Positions 1-9,004 of a DNA stretch of 26,232 nt are shown piece by piece. The notes beneath the pieces are model-generated. The model saw only the letters and a program-made list of their open reading frames with translations. It made no database searches and was not told the DNA's origin. The position numbers and the translations under genes were made by a program. Each line of letters begins with the position of its first letter. The stretch's first letter is position 1. Location of the stretch: the NCBI GenBank assembly GCA_023418705.1, contig JAEZYZ010000075.1:1-26232 (forward strand), given 5' to 3'. This DNA is from Pseudomonadota bacterium. Lineage in GTDB: Bacteria > Myxococcota_A > Polyangia > Polyangiales > Polyangiaceae.

Positions 1-2
1 GA

Positions 3-104
3 AATGCCCTCACCCTGCGAGCACTGCATCAGAGCGGCCGTCTGCCGAAATTCTGGACCCAGCTCTCACGCTGCTACGTGGCCAACGTCCGAGAGGCGGC
101 GTGA
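3..104 (+). CDS. C-terminal end of an unidentified protein entering from the left edge (partial)
   Basis: An open frame runs in from the window edge and ends at a TGA at 102-104, giving 33 residues. The peptide has a protein-like composition (RLPKFWTQLSRCYVANV is a representative stretch) and about three quarters of its codons end in G or C. I do not recognise the family. It lies tail-to-tail with the long minus-strand lipoprotein gene and overlaps its last 31 bases, so the last ten or so residues of that protein are simply antisense to this ORF. That arrangement fits an insertion or rearrangement bringing this gene in and cutting the neighbour. The fragment is too short to be sure it is coding. 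Confidence 0.3.
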   Translation, partial: NALTLRALHQSGRLPKFWTQLSRCYVANVREAA

Positions 105-3100
105 TCCGTGCGTAATCCACGCCCCCCGGAATGTTGGCCGCGGCCCGTGTACATGATGTACGCGGGGACGATTTCGTCCCCGTCGCGGTGGCCGATCTCC
201 TGGTCATCCGGGACGCTGTACGTTTCGCTCTTCGCATACACGATCTGAATGTTGTTGCCGCGCCGATCTTCGATCCGGCGGACGTACCAGCTATGTGGCA
301 CGCCCTCCCGGTCGCTCAGCGTAGCGTCAACGGTCGAGCCGTAGGTCGCGATGCGGCCGTCTTTGAACCGAACCTCGAAGGAGCTCGGACCGGCGCCGTG
401 CGAGATGATTTTGGCGAACGTGTCTACGGCGGTTCGATACTCCGCACCGTCGGCGCCGTTTTGAGAGCCGGCGACCGGAATCAGCCGCTTACCATCGATG
501 CAGAACCCGTCGCCGTCGTTACCCAGGATCGGTCGTACCTGACCGTCCATCGCGACCGTCCGACCACAGCGCGTGATCGTGGAGAGACCTTCGAGTTGCC
601 ATCCAACACCGAGGTGACCATTGGCAAGCGTTCCCCCGTAGCTGAGGCTCAGCTCAGGTTGCATGCCCAGCCGGCCAGGCGGGACCAAGATTGGAATCTT
701 GTAGCTCGGAGTGCCTCGATCGGACACCGAGAAGGACCCGTGCAGGGCTCCGATCGTCGTATCGATGGCAGGTTCGAGGCGATCCAAGGGACGCTGACCA
801 CCCTGCCCATCGGGGATCAGCACGGGGGTGTCAGCCAGCGGCTTGACACACAGGCCCGCGTTGCATGCGTGACCGCCACTGCAAGCGCCGCAGTTGGCTC
901 CTGTTCTGGGATCCGTGCCGCACTCGCGGGCACTGCAGCTCGGGAGGGCTGCGCCGGCGTTCGTCGCCGGGAGGCAGACGTTCTGTCCCGGCAGTCCGAC
1001 GCTGTCCCCTCCTCCCTGAACGCACAACGACCCCGGCTGACACTCCGAATGTGCCTGACAGACCTCGCCGTTCTGACAAACCGCCGGGCAGGTTCCGTCA
1101 CATCCGTCGTTTAGATCACCACCGCAAACCTTTCCCTCACACTGCGGGATGCACCGGCAGGTGTCTCCGCACGGGGCCCCCTCGGCGCCGCAGCCCCCCG
1201 TTTGGGGATCGGTGGTGCAGATCGGGTCTTCACAGACACGCTCGCTCCGGCAGCCGAAGAAGCGACCATTCCCCTGCCCGCACACCTGACCGCCGGTGCA
1301 GTCGGCGTCACTCGTGCAGGCTCGGCGGTCGCAGCAGTTCGGGCCGCAGGGCGCTCCCTCGTAGCCGCACCCCAGCTCGTTCGCGAGCTCGTCGCACTGC
1401 GGGTGAATGCAGCGGTGCTCCCCGGGCGCTCCGTTGAACCAGTCCGGGTTGGGCTCCTGCGGGCACACGAGATCGCCAGCGCATTCGGCGTTGCCCTGAG
1501 CGGGGTCGCAGATCCCCCCGCCCGAGCACGGGCAAAGCTCCGTGCAGTTGCCGCCCTCTTCACACTCCGGCTCGCCCTCGAACTCGGGGCGCAGCATGCG
1601 GTTGGAGATGGACTCAGTCGGGGCGCAGGCTTCGTCGCCACCAAAGCAGTACCGCACGCGGAGGGCCTTCTTGGGGCTCCCGGTCATGTAGAACCAGCGT
1701 AGGTCGTAAATGCCGGCTTCGAGGTCGAAGCACTGCGCCCCCGTTTCGAAGGTGATGGCCGTGGAGGCGCCCTCCACGAACAACGACCCGCAGGTGCTAG
1801 CGGCGTCGCCAGCGATCTGGAAACAGTGCTGACCGCCGTTGTCGAGCTTGAGCTTGCTTTTGTAGTCGACCTGCCAGTCGCTGCTGCACTGGGTCCAGTT
1901 CGGGCGGAAGCGGTAGCCAGCGTTGCAAATCTCGCTGGGCAGAGCGCTGCCGCCCCAGTCCCAGCCGGAAGAGATCGCCTGTTCTTCCACGGGAGTGCCC
2001 AACGTGCAGGCATCGACCTCTGCGGCGGTGTCGATGGCAGCGCAGGTCGGCGCCCCTGTGCAGCGGGGGGACCAGGCGGCTTTCGCGCCGTTGAACACGT
2101 TCTTGTCGGTCCAGAAATCGCCGTCGGCGTCCTCGTCGCAGTCCGTCAGGCCGTCGCCGTCGGTGTCCTTCGGCGCGCAGCCGAACACGAGCCCGCAGCC
2201 CGAAGCGTCGACCTCTGCGCAGTCGTCCCGCGTGTAGGGTCGGTGCCAAATCGTGGTGGCCTGGTGGACCTCGATGCGCTTGGCGAAGATTTGGCCGACA
2301 TGTCCCGGGTCATGGCCCACGGTGCCGATGCTGACCTCGGCGTTCGGAGCGACGATCGTCCCGCGGAAAAAAGCTTCTATGACGACGGTGGGGGGCTCCG
2401 ACACGTTCGTTTCGGGGCCCGTGTAAGCGAACAGAACGTTGCCCTTGTCGGGCGCTTCTTCAATGGCTTTCCCTCGCCAGATGAACCCGCGACGAACGTA
2501 GATCTGAATGGGGCCGGCTGCGTTCTTCAGCTCCAGGATGGCCCCCGACTCGAACGTGAACCAGTCGAAGAAGTACACTCCCGGAGTCAAGACGGCCTTG
2601 GACCCGGAGTGTACGTTCAGGATCTGGTACGCCCCGGGTGTCAGGGTGGCCGTCTGCTGGTTGACGACGGGCTGCAGGGACGCGAAAGCTTCAACCGCGG
2701 GGAGGTCGACGGACCAACTGACTTCCCGATAGGGTGACAAGTCCCGGTGGCTAAGAATCGAGCCCTTTACGCGATCGGTCTGCTGAACGTCGTCCCCTTC
2801 TTGGGTATCTACGGGACCGCTCGTGTGCACGTCGCCCCAGACGCGCGACCCTGAACGCAACCAGACGCGACCGTTGCTCCAGATGTCGCCGACGTCCGCA
2901 AACGAACCGATGTTGGTGGTGCCCGTGCCGGCGTTCGCAACGGGCGCCCATGCGGTGTCGGCATACCTGGTGCGAGCGCGATCGTTCACCAGAAGCTCGT
3001 CGCCGGCCGCCAGCGTGAAGTGGCTCGGCGTGAAGCCGCCAGGCAGGCGAATGGTGAACGTGCAGGTCGCGCCGGGATGACACAGGCTCGTCGTAGAAAT

Positions 3101-3238
3101 CCCCGCCCGATGTTTCCCCAGAGGTTCGTCGCCTTCGGCCGCTTCCGGCGAGCTGCTGCAGCCGCTGCCGATACTGAAAAGGCACGTCGTGGCCAGGGTG
3201 AAGAGAATCAGCACAAGCGGACGAGGCAATTTCGGCAT
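74..3238 (-). CDS. Lipoprotein with Cys-rich middle and SpvB/RHS-type N-terminal domain, probably 3'-truncated
   Basis: The 1054-residue product starts with a lipoprotein signal peptide (lipobox ending GSGC, lipidated Cys27). Residues about 100-335 form a beta-rich domain of the kind found in bacterial surface proteins. Near 358-380 is an Asp-rich, probably calcium-binding stretch (DTDGDGLTDCDEDADGD). Residues about 560-800 are Cys-rich with CxxDxxC-type repeats. From about 830 the sequence matches the SpvB/TcdB-type domain that opens RHS/insecticidal-toxin proteins (GTPSYKIPILVPPG, LSLSYGG, GVGWQLEGLSTITRC). RHS proteins normally continue for many hundreds of residues with YD repeats; here the recognisable domain stops near residue 1030 and a TAG follows. 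No other frame continues it. It is probably a truncated envelope or secreted RHS-type protein. Confidence 0.8.
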   Translation of the reverse strand: MPKLPRPLVLILFTLATTCLFSIGSGCSSSPEAAEGDEPLGKHRAGISTTSLCHPGATCTFTIRLPGGFTPSHFTLAAGDELLVNDRARTRYADTAWAPVANAGTGTTNIGSFADVGDIWSNGRVWLRSGSRVWGDVHTSGPVDTQEGDDVQQTDRVKGSILSHRDLSPYREVSWSVDLPAVEAFASLQPVVNQQTATLTPGAYQILNVHSGSKAVLTPGVYFFDWFTFESGAILELKNAAGPIQIYVRRGFIWRGKAIEEAPDKGNVLFAYTGPETNVSEPPTVVIEAFFRGTIVAPNAEVSIGTVGHDPGHVGQIFAKRIEVHQATTIWHRPYTRDDCAEVDASGCGLVFGCAPKDTDGDGLTDCDEDADGDFWTDKNVFNGAKAAWSPRCTGAPTCAAIDTAAEVDACTLGTPVEEQAISSGWDWGGSALPSEICNAGYRFRPNWTQCSSDWQVDYKSKLKLDNGGQHCFQIAGDAASTCGSLFVEGASTAITFETGAQCFDLEAGIYDLRWFYMTGSPKKALRVRYCFGGDEACAPTESISNRMLRPEFEGEPECEEGGNCTELCPCSGGGICDPAQGNAECAGDLVCPQEPNPDWFNGAPGEHRCIHPQCDELANELGCGYEGAPCGPNCCDRRACTSDADCTGGQVCGQGNGRFFGCRSERVCEDPICTTDPQTGGCGAEGAPCGDTCRCIPQCEGKVCGGDLNDGCDGTCPAVCQNGEVCQAHSECQPGSLCVQGGGDSVGLPGQNVCLPATNAGAALPSCSARECGTDPRTGANCGACSGGHACNAGLCVKPLADTPVLIPDGQGGQRPLDRLEPAIDTTIGALHGSFSVSDRGTPSYKIPILVPPGRLGMQPELSLSYGGTLANGHLGVGWQLEGLSTITRCGRTVAMDGQVRPILGNDGDGFCIDGKRLIPVAGSQNGADGAEYRTAVDTFAKIISHGAGPSSFEVRFKDGRIATYGSTVDATLSDREGVPHSWYVRRIEDRRGNNIQIVYAKSETYSVPDDQEIGHRDGDEIVPAYIMYTGRGQHSGGRGLRTDHAASRTLAT

Positions 3239-3680
3239 GTTCAGGGCCCTTCGGTCGGAGAAAGCACGAGTTTCCGAAAAAGAACCAAGGACCCCGACGC
3301 ATCCCTTCGAAGGCGCTGAACCGACCCCTCGGCGCTCTTTCTTAAGAACAGTCCATGGAAATCACAACTTGCTGTGCGCTGTCCAGACCTTTTCGCGGCG
3401 AGCAATGAAGCGTTGTCGCTGGGTCGAAGCATCCCCTCCAAAATTTCGCCACCTTATGTTCATTCCCAGCCTTGAACTGAGTGACGGCTGTCATGGTTTC
3501 TTTGGCGGCCGACGGGTGTTTCGCCGGGCCACTTCCGGCGCGCCGGCTGCGTGCGCGCGTGAATCATGTTGCCCAGCCCGGGCGTGATGCTGAGCCGCAC
3601 GTCGAGCCTCTCCCGAGACGGCAGCCAACGAACGCGGGGTCGAGCCGGATTGAGGCTCCCTTTCACCGCGGAATCTCGGC
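3239..3680. other. Intergenic region upstream of the RHS-type lipoprotein gene
   Basis: No convincing gene is present in these 440 bases. The stretch around 3330-3450 is more AT-rich than its surroundings and should hold the promoter of the minus-strand lipoprotein gene. It includes the perfect 10-bp palindrome TTCTTAAGAA at 3339-3348. A 68-codon minus-strand frame just after the hemL stop has no recognisable features and I do not call it. Confidence 0.4.
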
Positions 3681-4967
3681 TCAGCTTGCCGAGGCTTCGA
3701 GCGCTTTGCCGAACGCGTGCACGGTCTGGTCGATCTCGGCTTCGGTGTGGGCGGCGGAGATGAACGCGGCTTCGAACTGCGACGGCGGCCAGTAGATGCC
3801 ATGGTCGAGCAAGGCGCGGTGGAAGCGGCCGAAGCGGGCGGTGTTCGCCCGCCGGGCGTCGTCCCAGCCATTGACCGGGCCTTCGCAGAAGAAGAGGGTG
3901 ATCATCGATCCGACGCGGGTGAGGGTGAGCCGGGCGCCGGCCTTCCCGATGAGCTCGCGCAGGCCCGCCTCGAGCCGCGTGCCGAGGGCCTCGAGCGTCG
4001 AGTAGACACTCGGCTCGAGCGCGGACAAGGTGGCGAGCCCGGCGCTCACCGCGAGCGGGTTGCCGCTGAGCGTGCCGGCCTGGTAGACGGGGCCGAGCGG
4101 GGCCACCTTCTGCAAGATGTCGGCGCGTCCCCCGTAGACGGCGAGCGGCATGCCGCCGCCCACGATCTTGCCCAGGCAGGTCAGGTGCGGCCGCAGCAAG
4201 AAGCGCTCTTGAGCCCCGCCCGGCGCGAGCCGGCAGCCCGTCATCACTTCGTCGAAGATGGCGAGCGCCCCGTACTTCTCACACAAGCTGATGATGCCAG
4301 CCAGGTAGCCTTCCGCGGGCGCGATGCAGCCCATGTTGCCGGGCACCGGCTCGACGATCACCGCGGCGATCTGGTCGGGACGAGCGGCGAACGCCTGCTC
4401 GAGCGCCGCGAGGTCGTTGAAGGGGAGCGAGAGGGTGGCTTGCGTGGTCGCCGCCGGCACCCCGGCGGAGTTCGGGGTCCCGAAGGTGGCCAGGCCGCTG
4501 CCTGCCTGCACGAGCAGCGCGTCGGCGTGGCCATGGTAGCAGCCGTCGAACTTGACGATCACGTCGCGGCCGGTAAACCCGCGCGCGAGCCGGAGCGCGC
4601 TCATCGTCGCCTCCGTGCCGCTCGACACGCAGCGCAGCATTTGGATCGACGGGTAGCGTTCGATGATCGCCTCGGCGAACCGCACCTCGAGCTCCGTCGG
4701 CGCACCGAACGACAGCCCATCCGCGGCGGCGCGCTGCACCGCCTGAACGACGACATCGGGCGCGTGGCCCAGCACGGCGGGGCCCCAGGACCCGACGTAG
4801 TCGATGTACGCGCGCCCGTCGGCGCCGAACAGTTGCGAGCCCTTCGCCCGGCTGACGAACACGGGCTGACCTTCGACGGCTCGGAATGCCCGCACCGGGC
4901 TGTTGACGCCCCCGGGCATCAGCTTTTCGGCCCTCGCAAACAAGGCTTCGGATTTGGCGTCGCGCAT
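3681..4967 (-). CDS. hemL: Glutamate-1-semialdehyde 2,1-aminomutase
   Basis: HemL is a PLP enzyme that isomerises glutamate-1-semialdehyde to 5-aminolevulinate, the last step of the C5 route into heme and other tetrapyrroles, in the cytoplasm. The 428-residue length is standard. Family signatures are clear: PGGVNSPVRAF near residue 20, VSSGTEATMSALRLAR near 115-130, the YHGHAD stretch near 145, and DEVMTGCRLAPGGAQ near 240-253 (the Phe usual after TG is Cys here). The PLP-binding Lys is K267 in LGKIVGGGMPLAVYGG. The ATG at 4967 is chosen; an in-frame GTG lies one codon upstream at 4970, and neither has a clear ribosome binding site. It lies about 70 bases downstream of the large kinase gene on the same strand and could share its transcript. 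Confidence 0.97.
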   Translation of the reverse strand: MRDAKSEALFARAEKLMPGGVNSPVRAFRAVEGQPVFVSRAKGSQLFGADGRAYIDYVGSWGPAVLGHAPDVVVQAVQRAAADGLSFGAPTELEVRFAEAIIERYPSIQMLRCVSSGTEATMSALRLARGFTGRDVIVKFDGCYHGHADALLVQAGSGLATFGTPNSAGVPAATTQATLSLPFNDLAALEQAFAARPDQIAAVIVEPVPGNMGCIAPAEGYLAGIISLCEKYGALAIFDEVMTGCRLAPGGAQERFLLRPHLTCLGKIVGGGMPLAVYGGRADILQKVAPLGPVYQAGTLSGNPLAVSAGLATLSALEPSVYSTLEALGTRLEAGLRELIGKAGARLTLTRVGSMITLFFCEGPVNGWDDARRANTARFGRFHRALLDHGIYWPPSQFEAAFISAAHTEAEIDQTVHAFGKALEASAS

Positions 4968-5036
4968 CACGGGCGCATTATGCGCGGCTTTCCGTCGAGT
5001 TGAAAACCAGCAATTCGGCGGATGCGCGGCAGGCGG

Positions 5037-8000
5037 CTAGCCCGTGCGGACGCCGCGCGGGTTCAGCACCATGCGCCAGGCGTCGATGCGGTCTTTGGCG
5101 TGCGGCGCCCACGCCAGGCGCGACAACCGTCCGAGCAGGTGGGGCGTGTGGTCTCCGCAGCGGGAGCGCGCGCCGAAGACGTCGGCCGCGTCCTCCAGGA
5201 GCTCGAACGCTCGATCGGGGTTGCCGGTGAGCTGCTCGAACCAGGCCTGCGTCAGCCGGCAGTGCTGGCGAGGCTCGGGCTCCTCGACCCGCATCCGCTC
5301 GCAACTTGCGAGCAGCGCGCCCGCCGCGTCCAGCTGACCGCGTGAGAGGGCGAGCTGGCAGTCCAGGAGCCGCGCTTCGAGCACGCCCCAGGGATCGCCC
5401 ATGTCTTCGTACAGCGCCTTGGCGCGCTCGACGTGCAGCTCTGCCATCTCGAGCTCGTCCGTGTCGATGCCGATCATCGCGAGCAGGCGCTCGCAGGCCG
5501 CTTGACCGCGGGGATTGCGGAGCGTCTCGAACACGGTCAGCGCGTCCCGCGCTCCGCGCTCGGCGCTGTAGAAGTTCAGCAGCCGGTGCTCGATGTGGGC
5601 GAGCGACGTCTCGGCCTGGGCGATGCCGATGCGGTAGCCGGCGCGCTCGAACTCCGCCCGCGCCTCGTTGGCCAGCCGCCGCGAGCGCTCCGCGATCCCC
5701 TCGGAGTGTTCGATCCAGCTGAGCAGCAGCAGGCACTGTCCACGGCCCAGGGGTTGGCCGAGCTCGGCGAAGTGCTTTTCGCCAGCCGCCACCATCTCGC
5801 GCGCGCGGTCGTAGCGGCCGAGCAAGTACTCGATCTCGCCGATGACGGCCTCGCACTGGGCCTGTCCGCTCACGTGCTTCAGCTCGACGAAGACCTCGCG
5901 CGCGCTCTTGGCGAGCTCCAGGCCCTCGACGTTGGCGCCGCGTTCACTCGAGAGGTGCCCGAGCAGGCGCAGGCAGTGCGCGAAGCTCTCGCGATCCCCC
6001 AGCTCCTCGAACGTGGCGCGGGCGATCTCGGCGTGGGTGCGCGCCTCTTCCGTGCGCCCCACGTGGCGCAGGGCCTCCGACTGCCAGCGGTGCTTGAGCG
6101 CCAGCGACCGTCCCTGCAGGTGGCCCTTCAAGAGGTCCAGATCGGACAGGGTCGCGAGCGGCTCGCGCGCGCCGTTCCATGAGTGGTTCAGGTAGTCGAA
6201 CAAAAGCGCCGCCGCCGCGTCGGGCTCGCCGGCGTTGAGCAGGTTGGCCGAACGCTGGCGCACGACCCGCCGCGTGGTGGCCAGCGGGTGGCGCTTCAGC
6301 GCGTCGGCGGCCCGGCGGAAGATCTGCCGGTGATCGTCGCGCTGCATCAAGCGGCCGACCAGGTGCTCGTGCAGCAGCTGGTGCGGCCAGCCGTAGCGCG
6401 CCGGTCCGCGCGGCAGGATGATTTCCGCGTTCTGCAGGCTGACGATGGCCTCCCCGGGCAACCCCAAGCTGGTGAGCAGGGCTTGCAGCACCTCGCGCCG
6501 GATGTCGCCGCCGAGGGTCGCGACCGCGTACGCGGCGAGCCGGTGTTGCTCCGGCATCACCGCCAGGCGGCTGTCCCAGAGCTCCGCTGTCGTCTGGGGC
6601 CGCAGCGCCAGCACCTCCGGCGGCACCCGGTAGAGGTTGTTGACCAGCTTGAGGTTGCCGGCCAACGCCCAGGCGTGCAGCTGCTGCAGCGCGAAGAGGG
6701 GATTGCCGCGGCTGCGGCGGGCGGCCTCGATCGCCGAGGCGTCGTCGAGCGGCAACGACTTGCGCAAGAGCGCGCAGGTCGTGTCGGCGTCCATCGGCTG
6801 CACGTCGAGCACGGCGCCGTTCATCGCTTCGCGCAGCGCGCGGAGCCGCTCGGCGACGGGGGTGTCGAGCTGGATGTCCTCCGACCGCACCGTGGCGACC
6901 AGGACGATGCGCTGATCGGGCTCTTCGCGGTGGATCCGGAACAGACCGTCGAGCGTCGTCTCCGAGGCGTGGTGCAGATCGTCCAGCCAGAAGAGCAGGG
7001 GACGGCCGCGCGCCAGCCGCCGCAGCGTGTAGCGGATCACCAGCCGGCGCGTCTCCAGCGTGTCGAGCGCGAAGCGGATGCCGCTCGGCCCGAGCGGTCG
7101 GTCGCTCATCGGTCCGAGCGGCCTCAGCCACTCGGCGGCGCCGGCCACCCAGGTGCGCCCCACCTTGTCGTCGGGAGCGACCTTCCAGCGCGCCAAGAGG
7201 GAGCGCTCGATGGTGTCGCGATCGGCGCGTTCGAAGTTCAGGTACTGGGTCACCGCGCCGACCATGCCGTCGAGCGGCGTGCGCAAGGCGCGGTAGCGCG
7301 CGCGCAGCGGCACCATGCTGCCCTCTTCGTGCACCACCTCGCAGAGCCACTCGGCGATCCGGCTCTTGCCGACGCCGGCAGGGCCCACCAAGATCACCAG
7401 CCGGTGGGGCGCGCCTTGTCCCTCCACCACCTCGTCGCACACCTCGCGCAGGCGCGTCCGGATGTCGTCGCGCCCGACCAGCGGCGGCGGCCGCATGCTG
7501 AGCAGCCCGGGGGCGCGCTCTGGCGCCGGGGCAAGCGCGGGGTTGGCGCCGCGGCGCCCGGTCTTGCGGGTGGAGACCGCCGCCTGCGCATTGGCGCGCC
7601 GCCCGAGCGGTGGGAACGTCCACGTCGCGGGCGGCAGATCGGCGGGCGGGCGGAACTGGGCCCATTGCTGGCGCGCGTCCTCGGCGAAGTCCCAGCGGTC
7701 CCAGGGATGCTTCGCCAAAAGCCGCATCACGTAGTCGGTCACGCCGTCCGGCACGTGCAGCGCCGGCACCAGCGGCGGCGGCGTCTCGAAGGCGTGCCGG
7801 CGGAGCAGCTCCTTCGAATCACCGTTGAAGGGCGCGTGCCCGCCGAGCAGCTTGTACGCGATGCAGCCGAGCGCATAGAGGTCGGTCGCGCCGACCACGT
7901 GGTGCATCTCGTGCTGGATCTGCTCGGGTGCCATGTAGCCCGGCGTGCCCGCGCCGGCGTGCGGCGCAAACTCCATCGCCTTGGTGCCGTCGAGCCGCTC

Positions 8001-8756
8001 GTCGTGCGGATCCTGCTTCAGCCAGGCAAGCCCGAAGTCCAGGATGTGGATCCGCGGCGGCTGCTCGGCGACCTCTTCGACCAAGACGTTGGAGGGCTTG
8101 AGGTCTCCGTGGATGATCCCGCGCGCGTGCGCGTGCGCCAGCGCGCGCAAGACCTGGTCGACGATCGTCCAGATGATCGGAAAACCGACCAGCGTGTGCG
8201 ACAGATCGTGCAAGGAGACCCCCGGCACCAGATCCATCGCCAGGTAGGGCGAGCCGTCGACGAGCTGCCCGAAGTCCCGCGCCCGAACGATGTTGGGGTG
8301 ATCGAGCGCCGCCAGCGCCCGCGTCTCCTTGTAGAACCACATGACGTACTCGGTGGCCAGGCGGCCCTCCGGAGGCGTCACGCGCTTGATGGCGACGAAC
8401 TGCCCGTTCGCCTGATCGCGGCAGCGGTACACGATGCCCATCCCGCCCTCGCCGAGGACGCCGAGCACCTCGTAGCGGTTGGCGATGACCTGTCCGGGCA
8501 GGACCGGCGACATCGCGGGCGCCGCATCCTCGCCGAACTCCGCTGCCGAGGGGATGCTGGGCGGGGCGCTGGTCGAGCTCGCCTCGATCAACGCGTCGGA
8601 GTCGATCTCGACCTCATCGGGCTCGCCTTGCGGCACGGGGGAGGTGACCTCCGAGGGAGCTCGCTTCGGTGACGCCCCGGCGCTCGCCGGCGCGTTTGCC
8701 TTGCCAAGGGCTGTGGTCCCCTTCCCCTCTGGGTTGCTATTGCCCAACTTGGCCAT
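5037..8756 (-). CDS. Ser/Thr protein kinase fused to a signalling ATPase and TPR-like repeats
   Basis: This is a 1239-residue cytoplasmic regulator. A Pro/Ser/Ala-rich tail (1-88) precedes a Hanks-type kinase domain (about 95-365): Gly loop GEGGMG at 102-107, Lys124 in VAIK, catalytic loop HGDLKPSN at 216-223, DFG at 240-242, and TPGYMAPEQ with APE at 276-278. The Arg of the usual HRD is Gly, making this a non-RD-type loop, but the catalytic Asp218 and Lys220 are kept. After a linker comes an AAA/STAND-like ATPase with Walker A GPAGVGKS (458-465) and Walker B LLFWLDDLHH (Asp592, Asp593). The last 400 or so residues are helical, TPR-like repeats. This architecture is widespread in myxobacteria and Chloroflexi. 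There is no membrane segment. The substrate cannot be read from the sequence. Confidence 0.93.
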   Translation of the reverse strand: MAKLGNSNPEGKGTTALGKANAPASAGASPKRAPSEVTSPVPQGEPDEVEIDSDALIEASSTSAPPSIPSAAEFGEDAAPAMSPVLPGQVIANRYEVLGVLGEGGMGIVYRCRDQANGQFVAIKRVTPPEGRLATEYVMWFYKETRALAALDHPNIVRARDFGQLVDGSPYLAMDLVPGVSLHDLSHTLVGFPIIWTIVDQVLRALAHAHARGIIHGDLKPSNVLVEEVAEQPPRIHILDFGLAWLKQDPHDERLDGTKAMEFAPHAGAGTPGYMAPEQIQHEMHHVVGATDLYALGCIAYKLLGGHAPFNGDSKELLRRHAFETPPPLVPALHVPDGVTDYVMRLLAKHPWDRWDFAEDARQQWAQFRPPADLPPATWTFPPLGRRANAQAAVSTRKTGRRGANPALAPAPERAPGLLSMRPPPLVGRDDIRTRLREVCDEVVEGQGAPHRLVILVGPAGVGKSRIAEWLCEVVHEEGSMVPLRARYRALRTPLDGMVGAVTQYLNFERADRDTIERSLLARWKVAPDDKVGRTWVAGAAEWLRPLGPMSDRPLGPSGIRFALDTLETRRLVIRYTLRRLARGRPLLFWLDDLHHASETTLDGLFRIHREEPDQRIVLVATVRSEDIQLDTPVAERLRALREAMNGAVLDVQPMDADTTCALLRKSLPLDDASAIEAARRSRGNPLFALQQLHAWALAGNLKLVNNLYRVPPEVLALRPQTTAELWDSRLAVMPEQHRLAAYAVATLGGDIRREVLQALLTSLGLPGEAIVSLQNAEIILPRGPARYGWPHQLLHEHLVGRLMQRDDHRQIFRRAADALKRHPLATTRRVVRQRSANLLNAGEPDAAAALLFDYLNHSWNGAREPLATLSDLDLLKGHLQGRSLALKHRWQSEALRHVGRTEEARTHAEIARATFEELGDRESFAHCLRLLGHLSSERGANVEGLELAKSAREVFVELKHVSGQAQCEAVIGEIEYLLGRYDRAREMVAAGEKHFAELGQPLGRGQCLLLLSWIEHSEGIAERSRRLANEARAEFERAGYRIGIAQAETSLAHIEHRLLNFYSAERGARDALTVFETLRNPRGQAACERLLAMIGIDTDELEMAELHVERAKALYEDMGDPWGVLEARLLDCQLALSRGQLDAAGALLASCERMRVEEPEPRQHCRLTQAWFEQLTGNPDRAFELLEDAADVFGARSRCGDHTPHLLGRLSRLAWAPHAKDRIDAWRMVLNPRGVRTG

Positions 8757-8809
8757 GCGGGCGCGCGAGTGTAGTCGCCTGTCCTCGACCGTCGAGTTCT
8801 ACGGCTACG

Positions 8810-8835
8810 CTCTCCGATTCGAGAGAGTTTGTCAA
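8810..8835 (-). promoter_or_regulatory. Candidate promoter/operator of the large kinase gene
   Basis: On the minus strand, 8835-8830 reads TTGACA, a perfect -35 hexamer, upstream of the kinase start at 8756. The arms CTCTC (8810-8814) and GAGAG (8821-8825) form a short inverted repeat just downstream, where a -10 element would be expected. No good -10 hexamer is found at 16-18 bases spacing, so this is a weak call. Confidence 0.25.
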
Positions 8836-9004
8836 TCGATCCAAAGGTTTAGCAGCAGGGCGGGGTTCCGCTGGGGGGTGCGCCGTCCAGTGGTGCTCGA
8901 ACCGGGGCTGGGACGCGCTTCGGTTGCCGGCCCGCGCGGGGAGGGAAAGTCCAAAAACCGCAGCTGGAGAAGTGAGCCCGGCCTTCAGACCGGCGCGTGG
9001 TGCC

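Noticed and set aside
6183..8672. 829-codon plus-strand frame
   Set aside because: It is fully antisense to the kinase/ATPase gene and shows high-GC shadow composition.
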